DNA of 21,882 nt from CAG-411 sp045124315 (GCA_045124315.1 JBGVLO010000203.1:1-21882); one strand, 5' to 3'. Positions 6,316 to 14,121 are shown, counted from the stretch's first letter. Notes: generated by a model from the sequence alone, not told the origin. Translations and numbers: made by a program.

Positions 6316-6347
6316 ATTATATTAACACCACTTCTGTTCCAAGTCAA
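6316..6347 (-). promoter_or_regulatory. Convergent minus-strand promoter, candidate antisense or regulatory RNA
   Basis: On the minus strand, TTGACT (6347-6342) is followed 17 bases later by TAATAT (6324-6319); a perfect TATAAT (6321-6316) lies at 20-base spacing. A transcript would begin near 6310 and end at the two-way terminator, giving an RNA of about 90 bases that overlaps the 3' end of the small-peptide mRNA. Confidence 0.45.
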
Positions 6348-6439
6348 ACACATATTCAAAGTTGTTTGTGTCAAGTAATCATTGGCACTTTTTCATTTTT
6401 CTTTATAACATCCGCTTCCCTTTTTACTTTTTGATAACG

Positions 6440-6672
6440 CAGCCGAATGGGCATCTCCCTTCCAAAACACGCTCCCGCTTGGTTTCGACCGTAGCGGTAC
6501 TAGGCTCGAAAATACCTCGCCTACCACAAGGGTACGCTTTCACACTAGGCTCAAAAGAACTTCGCCAAGTGTTCAATGTGAAGGACCGACGGTCTCAAAC
6601 AGTTTTCCCAGGAAAATCCCCATCCAACTGCTTTTCCTATTTTTCGAGGGAAGCTCACCTTTTGAAGATTTT
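6440..6672. other. Hairpin-rich noncoding tail of the ISLre2 remnant
   Basis: No gene is supported here. The stretch is richer in G and C than its surroundings and folds readily: ttcaca (6539-6544) with tgtgaa (6577-6582), enclosing cactaggc with gccaagtg; gaccgacggtc (6584-6594); tttcga with tcgaaa (around 6483-6511). The actaggctc segment occurs twice about 44 bases apart. It follows the transposase stop and probably belongs to the end of the element. Confidence 0.4.
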
Positions 6673-7428
6673 CTACTGTAACCATCGCTTAAATGCTTTT
6701 CTAGATGCTGTCATCATTGCTCCGTACAGTGGTACCTGATGATTGATCACATCCACATATCCAGAACCCTTTCCATCTCGTTTTGGTGTCTTTGCCGCTG
6801 TTAAGTTTTCCACTACTTTTTGCATTTCTATGGTCATCATAAAACCATCGGTATATCGGTCTATTGTTTCAATAAGCTCATCATTTTCTTTTCTGTACAG
6901 GAGTTTTGCCATGTTGTTTGCGCCACTAACAGACCATCTCATTCTTCTGTGTTTCATACGAAGAGTGATGATGGTACAGTTTTGATTTTCCTGCACACCC
7001 ATATTTTTGTATTTCATCCCTTTAGGTGCACAAGGGATTTTAATCCCTCTTTTTTGATACGGTAACAAGCCTTCTCTGTTATTGTTTAAATACTTATATA
7101 GTTCTTTTGCTTTCTTACTTTTCTTATCTGTCTTATCAGGACTTTCTACGCTTGTTGCATATATTTGAATGTATTCCAGCATTTCATCTATCTTTTCTTT
7201 ATCAAACAATTCCCGTATGTCCTGTTGGGCTTTTTTATCCTGAATCTTTCTCAAAATTTCCTGATATATGTGGTATCGATCCAACCGAAAGATTGCCTCC
7301 GGATCATACGGTTCCTTTATCCAACTTCCACCATCTCCATTGAGTATCCTCTGTTGTATCTCATCTACATTATACTTATTTTCAATTAGTGCTTCGCGCT
7401 TCTCATGAAACTCTTTGCTTTTTGCCAC
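6673..7428 (-). pseudogene. ISLre2-family (UPF0236) transposase, 5'-truncated
   Basis: The 251-residue frame is the C-terminal half of an ISLre2-type transposase (about 450-500 residues when complete). Diagnostic stretches are RILNGDGGSWIKEPYDP, IFRLDRYHIYQEILRKI, LYKYLNNNREGLLPYQKRGI, MGVQENQNCTIITLRMKHRR, MRWSVSGANNMAKLL and AAKTPKRDGKGSGYVD. The NGDGGSW segment carries a candidate catalytic Asp. The protein-like sequence begins abruptly at the GTG at 7428, with a stop two codons earlier, so the N-terminal half and the upstream element end are gone. It cannot move by itself. The truncation point lies close to the TetR promoter, consistent with later insertion or deletion at this junction. 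Confidence 0.85.
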
Positions 7429-7533
7429 TTCCTTTTATTTTTGCCCATACAAATTATACACTAACAAATGTATGATAGTAGGAACCTACCTGCGAACAGT
7501 AACTGTAAATATGCAATCGTTTCTCATTCGCAC

Positions 7534-7562
7534 TTGAAGCATGCTAACCAATCTGTTATAAT
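7534..7562 (+). promoter_or_regulatory. Promoter of the tetR-CPBP operon
   Basis: TTGAAG (7534-7539) and TATAAT (7557-7562) are 17 bases apart. The palindrome at 7564-7578 follows at once and would cover the transcription start. Confidence 0.75.
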
Positions 7563-7563
7563 A

Positions 7564-7578
7564 GCTAATATAATTAGC
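7564..7578. promoter_or_regulatory. Palindromic operator, likely TetR autoregulation site
   Basis: gctaat (7564-7569), ata, attagc (7573-7578) is a perfect palindrome with a 3-base centre. It lies directly after the -10 box and before the regulator's ribosome binding site, the usual place for a TetR-family self-repression site. Confidence 0.6.
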
Positions 7579-7602
7579 CAAACAAAGGAGTAGAGTAGCC
7601 AA

Positions 7603-8181
7603 ATGAAAGTTCGATTGGATAAAGAGAAAATTATTGAAACGGCAGCTAATATGGCAGACGAAAAAGGGATTGCTAATGTTACATTGAAAGTATTAGCAAC
7701 AGAATTAGGCATAAAATCTCCGTCATTATATAAACACTTTAGCGGTGGACTTGACGAATTGAATAAAGAACTGATGTTGTATGGTTGGCGTTCTTTGGAA
7801 GCCGAAATCACAAAAGCCGCCATAGGGAAAGCAAAAGACGACGCAATTAAAGAAATCTGTTATGTCTATCGAAATTTTGCTGCCGAACACAAAGGATTAT
7901 TTGAAGCGATGCAATGGTACAATATGTATCAATCAGAAGAGCATCTACAAGCAACCCAAGGAACGGTGTCCATACTATTCCAAGTGCTTGAAGCATATGG
8001 ATTGACCGAGGAACAAAAAGTACATATTGTCCGTATGCTCAGAGGTTTTCTACAAGGATTTACTGCTATTGAGAGCCACGGTGGATATGGACACCGCACA
8101 TCAATAAATGATACTTTTGATTTTGCTTTGAATACCATATTGAATGGTATTCGTGATCTACAAGGGGGAACAGTAAAATGA
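7603..8181 (+). CDS. TetR/AcrR-family transcriptional regulator (WHG-type C-terminal domain)
   Basis: A 192-residue repressor. The N-terminal helix-turn-helix (about 8-55) reads IIETAANMADEKGIANVTLK, then LATELGIKSPSLYKHFSG. The C-terminal ligand domain resembles the WHG/TetR_C_33 group (FQVLEAYGLTEEQKVHIVRM, LRGFLQGFTAIESHGGYG). The ligand is unknown. The ATG has aaaggag 12 bases upstream. It overlaps the CPBP gene by ATGA (8178-8181), so the two are translated together, and the palindrome in its promoter suggests it represses its own operon. Confidence 0.92.
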   Translation: MKVRLDKEKIIETAANMADEKGIANVTLKVLATELGIKSPSLYKHFSGGLDELNKELMLYGWRSLEAEITKAAIGKAKDDAIKEICYVYRNFAAEHKGLFEAMQWYNMYQSEEHLQATQGTVSILFQVLEAYGLTEEQKVHIVRMLRGFLQGFTAIESHGGYGHRTSINDTFDFALNTILNGIRDLQGGTVK

Positions 8182-9089
8182 GACAATTCTTGAAAAATAT
8201 AAATCCATTTAATAACCAAACAGAAATGCCCACGGCATTATTCATTGTAAAGAAATTTCTTGCGTTTTGGGTATGTTACATAGCGGGATTATTCCTCGCA
8301 GAGGGCGTTATTATACTCTTACATTTTGCATTTGGTAAAAACATGCTGGTAGGTGATGTGTTTGACGTACAGACCATAACACTTATTATGTATTATGGTT
8401 ATATTGTTATGGCGGGTGTAGCATTACTCTATTGGAAGCTGATCGAGAAAAATCCCCTGTCGGAAATGGGATTAACAAAGCGCTTTGGAAATTATTTTAT
8501 CGGTGCTATTCTAGGCGTTATCCTGCTTGCCTTGTCTGTGGCAGCTATCGTTTTGACGGGAAACATTGAATATGACGGTTTTTTTGAAAATGCCCATATT
8601 CCTATGATTCTTCTCTTAATCGGTGGTTTTATCGTTCAAGGAGCAACAGAAGAAATCCTCTGCCGTGGAATTGTATTACACGCTCTCAAAGAAAAAACTT
8701 CGGTCTGGATTGCAATAGCAGTCAGCACCATTCTGTTCATTATGCCCCATTGGTCGTCTCTGTTTGACGATGGCACGGTCTACGGAGTTATTGGCGTTGT
8801 AAATCTTATCTTGATTTCCATAATCTTTTCACTTCTGACTGTTGGTTTTAAGAGTATTTGGGCAGCTTGCGGTTTGCATTCTTTTTGGAATGCCATCCTG
8901 TATAGTGTCCTTGGGTTGAATTTAAGTGGTAATGATGAAACTGTTACAGCCATCTTCAAAATGCAATCCGTAGGTAAAAATATATGGAACGGTGGCCAAT
9001 ACGGTATTGAGGCAAGTGTGATCACCACCGTTGTATTAGCTTTGGCTGCCGCTTCGATCTGGTATATAAACCGAAAAAAATCCGAATAG
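8178..9089 (+). CDS. CPBP-family intramembrane metalloprotease (Abi/CAAX-type)
   Basis: A 303-residue polytopic membrane protein with about eight hydrophobic segments. The three CPBP motifs are present: EE-x-x-x-R in TEEILCRG (E158, E159, R163), F-x-x-x-H in FIMPHW (H191), and H-x-x-x-N in GLHSFWNA (H234, N238). Zinc-dependent cleavage of membrane substrates is expected; in Firmicutes these proteins are tied to bacteriocin immunity, surface protein processing or CAAX-like processing. No bacteriocin gene is visible here. The gene is second in a TetR-controlled operon and ends at a terminator (9135-9162). Confidence 0.9.
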   Translation: MRQFLKNINPFNNQTEMPTALFIVKKFLAFWVCYIAGLFLAEGVIILLHFAFGKNMLVGDVFDVQTITLIMYYGYIVMAGVALLYWKLIEKNPLSEMGLTKRFGNYFIGAILGVILLALSVAAIVLTGNIEYDGFFENAHIPMILLLIGGFIVQGATEEILCRGIVLHALKEKTSVWIAIAVSTILFIMPHWSSLFDDGTVYGVIGVVNLILISIIFSLLTVGFKSIWAACGLHSFWNAILYSVLGLNLSGNDETVTAIFKMQSVGKNIWNGGQYGIEASVITTVVLALAAASIWYINRKKSE

Positions 9090-9134
9090 GAACATTAAAA
9101 CAAAGGGAAAATATATATAATGGCTATCTGATAT

Positions 9135-9162
9135 AAAGGCACTCCAATAATGGAATGCCTTT
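9135..9162. terminator. Intrinsic terminator shared by convergent genes
   Basis: aaaggcactcca (9135-9146), loop ataa, tggaatgccttt (9151-9162): a 12-bp stem with a single G-T pair, followed by a T-rich stretch. It lies between the CPBP gene and the peptidase gene, which converge, and can serve both. Confidence 0.75.
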
Positions 9163-9188
9163 ATCTTTATGTTTCATTTTAAAATATT

Positions 9189-10679
9189 CTATTGTTGCCT
9201 CAAATACTCCACAAGTACTTGAAGTGCGTCTTCACTGTTGCATTCTATATCTGGTTTAATGAATTCATCGGTGATTGTTTCATCTACTCTGTACCACTTC
9301 TTTGTAGATACTCGCATGATCAATCCTGAATTCTTTAATTTAAAAACAGCGATATCGCCATAACTTCGCGGCTTATTTCCAGAGGCCTCTCCAACTACTA
9401 TTCCAAGCTTATTATCGGAAATAAGCATTGCAAAATCCATGGCTGAACTAAAGGTATCTGTAGAGGTGAGTACATACACATCTCCATCAAACAAAAGATC
9501 GGTATATTGATGATTGGAAAGTGTCCTACTCTTTGAAGAAGCCATAAATGGTCCCAGTCTCCAATCTTGCCCCCTTGTCTGGTAAGAATCTATATTCAAA
9601 TAATGTATGAACTCATCTGCAACATAAGAATTCCCTCCACCATTTTTTCTTAAATCAACGCAAACATTCGCAATTCCTCGTTCCTTCACTTCCTGAAACA
9701 TATCTGCGAGACATTCTTTGTATTCCTCATTGTATTCACAACTGTACAAGGTTAATACTGCCAAATTCTCTGCTTCCATTACTTCATACTTTACAAATTC
9801 ATTTTCACCGTTCGATTCATTCTCTCTCATATTATCTGGATCAATGTACTCCCAGTATTCCTCATCCGTCAAAAAATCCTCTGCACGGTATGTCTCTTCA
9901 AACAAGTTACCATGGCTATCCATGTAAGTGTATGTAATTCCATCATCTATATTGAAGCCAAGATAATCCAAGTCCTCTATTGTTTGAAGAGCTGCCTCTA
10001 TATATCGAATTCCATATTCTTCGGTCTCATAGCTAAAGAAATTACGATTTACCTCAAATATTTCTTCAATTGAAAGTCCATTTACAGCCACAAGTTCATC
10101 ATTGGCCTGATTATGACTATATATATACTTCAAGTAATGATAATCTGGATAATTGGCTCCCACATGGGTGTGTCCATCACCTAAACTTGAAAAAATCATT
10201 TCAATTTCCTTGCTCAAGTCGTTAATTGAGATATTTTTATCCTCTTGTAAATGAGACAAAGCCTGATGATACATTTCCTGCACATCGGCAGTAAGACCAT
10301 GAATAAACACTGGATGAACATTTTTCAAATATCGAATTGCCTCATCAACATCTGCCTTTGCCTCATCATAAGTCAACTCCGTACCATATTCCTTACAATC
10401 GTAATCCGGATTTGCGTACATTGAGATACTATTTCTATATGGATTACAGTATGTTCCCACAAACACAACAACAAGAACAAAGATATTTACTACAGAAAAA
10501 AACACCTTTCCCAAAAGACGATTTCCCTTTATCCATTCCAATGCAATAAGAGCTAATAAAACTAACAGGAAAAACAAACTAATCCACTTGGGAATAGCAA
10601 AAAAACACAAGTCTATATAGATAACACCCACCGCCAGCAAAGACATTATTATGTCTAATATCATAATTATTTTTTTCAT
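9189..10679 (-). CDS. Membrane-anchored S41-family (C-terminal-processing-like) peptidase
   Basis: A 496-residue protein. Three hydrophobic segments (about 5-27, 31-50, 58-76) anchor it, with the rest predicted outside. The S41 core is recognisable: SLGDGHTHVG at 166-174 (the family's D-x-H-T element), strand and loop VDLRKNGGGNSYVADEF at 341-357, and the nucleophile region STDTFSSAMDFA at 406-417, where S412 fits the catalytic Ser. The segment VVGEASGNKPRSYGD follows. There is no obvious PDZ domain. Substrates are unknown. It lies 18 bases after the oxidoreductase pseudogene and may share its transcript. gagg lies about 10 bases before the ATG. Confidence 0.85.
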   Translation of the reverse strand: MKKIIMILDIIMSLLAVGVIYIDLCFFAIPKWISLFFLLVLLALIALEWIKGNRLLGKVFFSVVNIFVLVVVFVGTYCNPYRNSISMYANPDYDCKEYGTELTYDEAKADVDEAIRYLKNVHPVFIHGLTADVQEMYHQALSHLQEDKNISINDLSKEIEMIFSSLGDGHTHVGANYPDYHYLKYIYSHNQANDELVAVNGLSIEEIFEVNRNFFSYETEEYGIRYIEAALQTIEDLDYLGFNIDDGITYTYMDSHGNLFEETYRAEDFLTDEEYWEYIDPDNMRENESNGENEFVKYEVMEAENLAVLTLYSCEYNEEYKECLADMFQEVKERGIANVCVDLRKNGGGNSYVADEFIHYLNIDSYQTRGQDWRLGPFMASSKSRTLSNHQYTDLLFDGDVYVLTSTDTFSSAMDFAMLISDNKLGIVVGEASGNKPRSYGDIAVFKLKNSGLIMRVSTKKWYRVDETITDEFIKPDIECNSEDALQVLVEYLRQQ

Positions 10680-10697
10680 TTGCTTTTTACCTCATCA

Positions 10698-11068
10698 TTA
10701 TTTCTTATATTCTACTATGGAAAGAGTGGTTGATTTCCAAGGTTTCTTTCCTGCAGTCCATCCTTTCTCTTTCCAATACTTTGCATCAACAGGATTAATT
10801 CCTTTCTTCTGCATAAGTCTTAATCCATAAAAAAGTAATCGTGTTTTCAGAGATGGCTTCACTTTACCTTGTAACTTTCTCACTTTATGTGCAATCTTAT
10901 CTAATTCCTTGTCAATCTTCTCTTTTTTCTTGTTTGTCACATCATCCCACTTAATTCTCTCGGCAAAAATATCTCATCTACCTCTCCTTGCAATTTATCT
11001 GTCAGCAGATGTGCAATGTGATATGTACTTCCCTTGTGACTCTGTCCATGTATAATCAAAATTTTCAT
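10698..11068 (-). pseudogene. Flavodoxin-fold NAD(P)H oxidoreductase, internal deletion with frameshift
   Basis: Two pieces of one gene abut. The first (10937-11068, 43 residues, ggagg site before its ATG) is the N-terminus MKILIIHGQSHKGSTYHIAH, with the GQSHKGST phosphate loop of FMN-binding flavodoxin-like reductases, running to LPREL. The second, in another frame (10698 to about 10955), is the family's C-terminus: KWDDVTNKKKEKIDKELDKI, ending GWTAGKKPW. About 100-120 residues of the flavin-binding core are missing at the junction near 10953. The first frame stops at TGA (10939-10937), overlapping a GTG that opens an 80-residue frame. Neither piece can form an active enzyme. Confidence 0.8.
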
Positions 11069-11135
11069 AAAATACCTCCAACATATATCCAGATCAAATA
11101 TCCATATGTTTTCCTTTCAAAGCAAAAAGCAAAAA

Positions 11136-11348
11136 TTATCTATCCCTGTTTTTTGTATGTAATCTAACTAGCATAATTACCAACATAACAATCCAAGCAT
11201 CAAATCCAACTTTGAATCCGATACTCCAAACACTTTCATAATTCAATTTGAAGATCACATCAAAAATTTTCATCACACCAGTTCCGCAAAGTAACATTGC
11301 GATCAGTAAAAGAGCTTCTAAAATTGCATACTTACCTATTTTTTTCAT
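11136..11348 (-). CDS. Small two-helix membrane protein of unknown function
   Basis: A 70-residue protein with hydrophobic segments at about 6-28 and 43-61 and a basic C-terminal tail (RLHTKNRDR). The ATG at 11348 has a strong aggaggg site 8 bases upstream, which supports it as a real gene. The family is not recognised. An inverted repeat (11408-11425) and a possible promoter lie upstream, so it could be a single-gene unit. Confidence 0.65.
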   Translation of the reverse strand: MKKIGKYAILEALLLIAMLLCGTGVMKIFDVIFKLNYESVWSIGFKVGFDAWIVMLVIMLVRLHTKNRDR

Positions 11349-11407
11349 TAATTTTTCCCTCCTGCGTATTTTCTATAAGTAATCTTGCTTTTCTTTTATC
11401 TCCCCAG

Positions 11408-11425
11408 TTTACAAACCCTTGTAAA
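11408..11425. promoter_or_regulatory. Inverted repeat upstream of the small membrane protein gene, operator-like
   Basis: tttacaa (11408-11414), accc, ttgtaaa (11419-11425) is a perfect 7-4-7 palindrome between the gene and a minus-strand TATAAT (11459-11454). A possible TTTACA -35 (11484-11479) is 19 bases upstream of it, so the promoter is weak and overlaps the end of the WYL pseudogene region. No adjacent regulator is an obvious partner. Confidence 0.35.
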
Positions 11426-11568
11426 TTCAAAATCAAAGAAAGCAACACACCACATTATAACCTAATATGAACGGTCTTTGTAAAGAGATTGAAACGCTAA
11501 TAGAATTTCATTGTTCTAATGCTATAAGGTCTGATTTTTCATAGCGATTATGCCCCTGTAATTGCTTT

Positions 11569-12152
11569 TTATATTTCCAGCGGTTCTAAAACACGCATAT
11601 GAGAACCATACGAGAGCACATAGCTTATAAACCAATTTATGTCTGTAACTTCAATCTTACACAATAATTTACCGCGATCTGTTACCGTAATATTGTTCAA
11701 TTCTTCGTATGCACGAAAAGCCATCTCCTGGTTGATTTCCAATATGGCATTTTTTATCTATTCAAATACAGCCGCATCTTCTGTGCTATTCCCCCAACTG
11801 GAAAACTCTATTTCAATCCAATCCTGATATTGTTCTCCAAAAAAGGAACGAAGTTTTGATACCGAGTCATTATCAACCGAAAGAGATACTTCATTCAATG
11901 CATTGAGAGATTCCAATATTTTTTCTTTTCCTCTGTTGTAAGAACGGATTTATCTAAAACATAGTCTGGCAATATAGAAATGCCCCCATGTTTGCCTTGA
12001 TTTGTATAAATAGGGATTCCAGCCAGGGTCAATTTATCAATATCTCGATATATGGTTCGCTCCGAAACTTCAAAAATATCCGCCAATTCTTTTGCTGTCA
12101 TTTGTGGTTTTTCCATCAATAAATATACAATTTGAAATAATCTAGTTAACAT
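11569..12152 (-). pseudogene. HTH/WYL-domain transcriptional regulator, decayed
   Basis: The start is intact: an HTH_11 domain (QIVYLLMEKPQMTAKELADI, then VSERTIYRDIDKLTLAGIPI, GKHGGISILPDYVLDKSVLT) typical of YafY-like WYL regulators. At an A-rich run (about 11917-11930) the frame shifts and stops (85 residues, down to 11895). In the next frame the sequence goes on as ILESLNALNEVSLS and LRSFFGEQYQDWIEIEFSSW, meets an amber stop at 11760-11758, then jumps to the C-terminal WCX-like part (WFISYVLSYGSHMRVLEPLE). The WYL core itself is deleted. It begins just after a truncated ClbS gene, which such regulators commonly control. Confidence 0.8.
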
Positions 12153-12155
12153 TTA

Positions 12156-12332
12156 TCATCTTCCTATATTTTTGTCTCTTTTCCAGTGCGCTTCTTTCTT
12201 TTTCGCATCCGCTGAAAAGTCAAATTCTATACTTAATTCCATTTCTGTCATGGAAGCAATCAGCTTCGGTAGCTTATCATAATTTGAAGTAGCTGCTTCC
12301 AATAAATCCTTCTTTGTCTGCGGTCTTGCCAT
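12156..12332 (-). pseudogene. ClbS/DfsB-family protein, truncated
   Basis: The 58-residue frame is the N-terminus of a ClbS/DfsB four-helix bundle protein (normally about 160-180 residues): MARPQTKKDLLEAATSNYDK, then IASMTEMELSIEFDFS and KKKEAHWKRDKN. The next three residues (IGR) are foreign and a TGA follows. ClbS is known as a colibactin self-resistance hydrolase; the function of Firmicute relatives is unclear. The aaaggag site before the ATG remains. The WYL regulator starts 3 bases after the stop codon, so a former two-gene operon has lost both products. A palindrome at 12385-12399 lies upstream. Confidence 0.75.
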
Positions 12333-12384
12333 AGTTTCATTCTCCTTTGCATTTATTTATATTATTATCATAACAGAAATAACC

Positions 12385-12399
12385 TGACACCCTATGTCA
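12385..12399. promoter_or_regulatory. Palindromic operator-like site of the ClbS/WYL pair
   Basis: tgaca (12385-12389), ccctat centre, tgtca (12395-12399). It lies about 50 bases upstream of the truncated ClbS start, next to AT-rich -10-like sequence (tatgataat on the minus strand). WYL regulators usually control their own operon, so this is a likely binding site whose regulator is now broken. Confidence 0.4.
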
Positions 12400-12506
12400 T
12401 ATTTACAGTTTTTTCTTAATCAACAAACTCGTAATTGATTACTTTCACATTACCATTTTCCCCCCATTTCACACCAAATATCAATCTCGTTTTCTTTAAG
12501 ACAAAA

Positions 12507-12537
12507 ACGAGCCTGCAATCAAAATGCAGCCCCGTCT
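12507..12537 (-). terminator. Intrinsic terminator of the DUF4230 operon
   Basis: On the minus strand, ctgca and tgcag form the upper stem and cggg with ctcg the lower part, with one mismatch between, followed by TTTTTGT. It lies about 60 bases after the original stop codon (12599) of the second DUF4230 gene. Confidence 0.6.
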
Positions 12538-12598
12538 ATTTCTAACAACTATTTTACATTTTATGAGTCTTTCCATAGTTGAATACCACTTACATTTC

Positions 12599-13138
12599 CT
12601 ATTCTTCTGCCTTTTTCCATTCAATGGTATATTCAACACCAGAAGCCTCAGATACTGTATTTACATATTTCTGAAGCATTAATTTAACTCTTTCTTCTGC
12701 CTGTAAGAGCACCTGGTCGTTTTTAAACGCCACTTCTTACATAATTTTCTGGGCCTTGTCCAACATCTCAGCTGCAAAAGTATCCGATGCTAATATGGAA
12801 TCCTCTTTAATTACGACAACTGAATCTTTATCCAAATTTGAACTTAACACTTTAATTTCAGGTATAGTGATCAATACTTTATCTCTCTTTACCTCCATGT
12901 CCACCTGTTCCAAATCTACTCCAAGCTTAACAGTCCCTGTGTATTCGATCCAACACTTTTTATCCATGATACCAAGCCAACTACCAACTGTCTCTTCCTT
13001 TGCCACATCATGAAAGTAACATTCCATCGATGCCATCTCACAAATATTTTGGACATTAGAAATTTGTGGTTCAACCTTTTTCGAACATCCACTCAGAAAA
13101 ACAACACATAAGCATAACAAAAACCAATTTTTTTTCAT
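12599..13138 (-). pseudogene. DUF4230 lipoprotein, interrupted by an in-frame stop
   Basis: The gene starts at the ATG at 13138 with a signal and lipobox FLSGC (Cys18); G-rich sequence upstream serves as ribosome binding site. The DUF4230 domain follows (MASMECYFHDVAKEE, YTGTVKLGVDLEQVDMEV, VLITIPEIKVLSSNL). Codon 134 is TAA (12739-12737). Reading on in the same frame gives 45 more residues (EVAFKNDQVLLQAEERVKLM, then YTIEWKKAEE) to a TAG at 12601-12599. This part aligns with the C-terminus of the neighbouring DUF4230 protein, so one nonsense change has removed a natural tail of the domain. The shortened 133-residue product may still be made. It starts 19 bases after the first DUF4230 gene and is followed by a terminator. 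Confidence 0.75.
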
Positions 13139-13157
13139 ACCCTTCCCCCCCAACTAT

Positions 13158-13889
13158 TTATTCAAAAATTATATTATATTCTTTTTCTGTGGAAGATAGA
13201 ACTGGCTCAAACAAACCTTCAATGGTCCTCTCTGCATTTTCTTCTGCCACATCAAACATCGCCTGTTCTTTTTCAACTTTTGATAATACATCTTCGCTAC
13301 ATTTTTTTATAGATTCTACAACGAGTTCTTCATCTTTCTTATCACTGTCATCTAAAAAATCCAAACTGGAAGGCTCTACAGAAGCATCTAATACTGCAAC
13401 ATCCGGTAACTTCACTTTAATCTCACCATTTTCCTGATCAACCACTATCTCTACTTTCGAAAAATCGATTCCAACGCGAACTTCCGCCTCATAAGCAACA
13501 CAATGCTCCTTAGTAGTCCAAAGAAATTTCCAAGGAACTTTGGCAACTGAAGAATAGTCGTAACTTACCGTCGCTAACTCGTTTATGTCTAATGTCTTTA
13601 TCAAGGTAGCTTCTGTTACCGATATATTCTCGCCATTCATGGAATCCCACAAACCATCAAACCAACCAGAGGCTTTCCATTTGAGAATCAGCCCTGCAAT
13701 CAGACAAACGACAATTAACAACCCGATCATTTTAATTTTCCACATACTCAATCTTCTTGTTTTATGCTTCTTTCTTTTTCTGTTTTCTTTGCCTTCTACT
13801 TCCTCTTCCGGAATATCCTCACAGAATATTTTATCCGCTCCATCTTTCACCTTTTCCATACCATCTACAAATTTGTCCACCTTACTCAT
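13158..13889 (-). CDS. DUF4230 membrane-anchored protein
   Basis: A 243-residue protein: an acidic then strongly basic cytoplasmic N-terminus (NRKRKKHKTRRL), one membrane segment at about 51-69 (IKMIGLLIVVCLIAGLIL), and an extracellular DUF4230 domain (about 95-243) with LATVSYDYSSVAKVP, YEAEVRVGIDFSKVEIVV, IKVKLPDVAVLDASV and a charged helical end. Function is unknown; the fold hints at a structural or sensing role at the cell surface. A G-rich ribosome binding site precedes the ATG. It is first in a two-gene unit with a paralogous lipoprotein, with a promoter at 13999-14027. Confidence 0.82.
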   Translation of the reverse strand: MSKVDKFVDGMEKVKDGADKIFCEDIPEEEVEGKENRKRKKHKTRRLSMWKIKMIGLLIVVCLIAGLILKWKASGWFDGLWDSMNGENISVTEATLIKTLDINELATVSYDYSSVAKVPWKFLWTTKEHCVAYEAEVRVGIDFSKVEIVVDQENGEIKVKLPDVAVLDASVEPSSLDFLDDSDKKDEELVVESIKKCSEDVLSKVEKEQAMFDVAEENAERTIEGLFEPVLSSTEKEYNIIFE

Positions 13890-13998
13890 AAAATCCCCCC
13901 CTACAATGTATTTCCTAATAAATTTTCTCCAGAATACACATATAATAACGCCTCTTCTCCCTTTCCTTTTTTCGTCATGTTTTTTATTTATATCCTGA

Positions 13999-14027
13999 AT
14001 TTTAGCATTTTTTTATATATTATGCAA
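13999..14027 (-). promoter_or_regulatory. Promoter of the DUF4230 operon
   Basis: On the minus strand, TTGCAT (14027-14022) and TAAAAT (14004-13999) are 17 bases apart, about 110 bases before the first DUF4230 start codon. The leader between is AT-rich with no clear riboswitch-like structure. Confidence 0.5.
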
Positions 14028-14081
14028 CTTTATATTTTACAGAAATTTACAGATAATAGTTTTTCAAATAAGAAAAATCAT

Positions 14082-14121
14082 AAGGTCACCAACCCAGTGC
14101 AAGCACCTGATTAGTGACCTT
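14082..14121. terminator. Intrinsic terminator after the Na/Pi cotransporter operon
   Basis: aaggtcac (14082-14089) pairs perfectly with gtgacctt (14114-14121), with an inner gtgc/gcac stem. T-rich sequence follows on both sides. It lies downstream of the cotransporter and the 56-residue ORF on the minus strand. Confidence 0.65.

Noticed and set aside
6362..6739. Plus-strand open frame of 125 codons
   Set aside because: It overlaps the hairpin-rich IS tail and the transposase in antisense, has no ribosome binding site, and its sequence is low-complexity antisense translation.
12737..12739. The TAA in the DUF4230 gene as a recoding or read-through site
   Set aside because: No downstream structure or known read-through context was seen; a nonsense mutation is simpler.
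13585..14114. Plus-strand hydrophobic frames near the DUF4230 promoter
   Set aside because: They are antisense to the DUF4230 gene and to AT-rich leader sequence; the hydrophobicity arises from T-rich codons.
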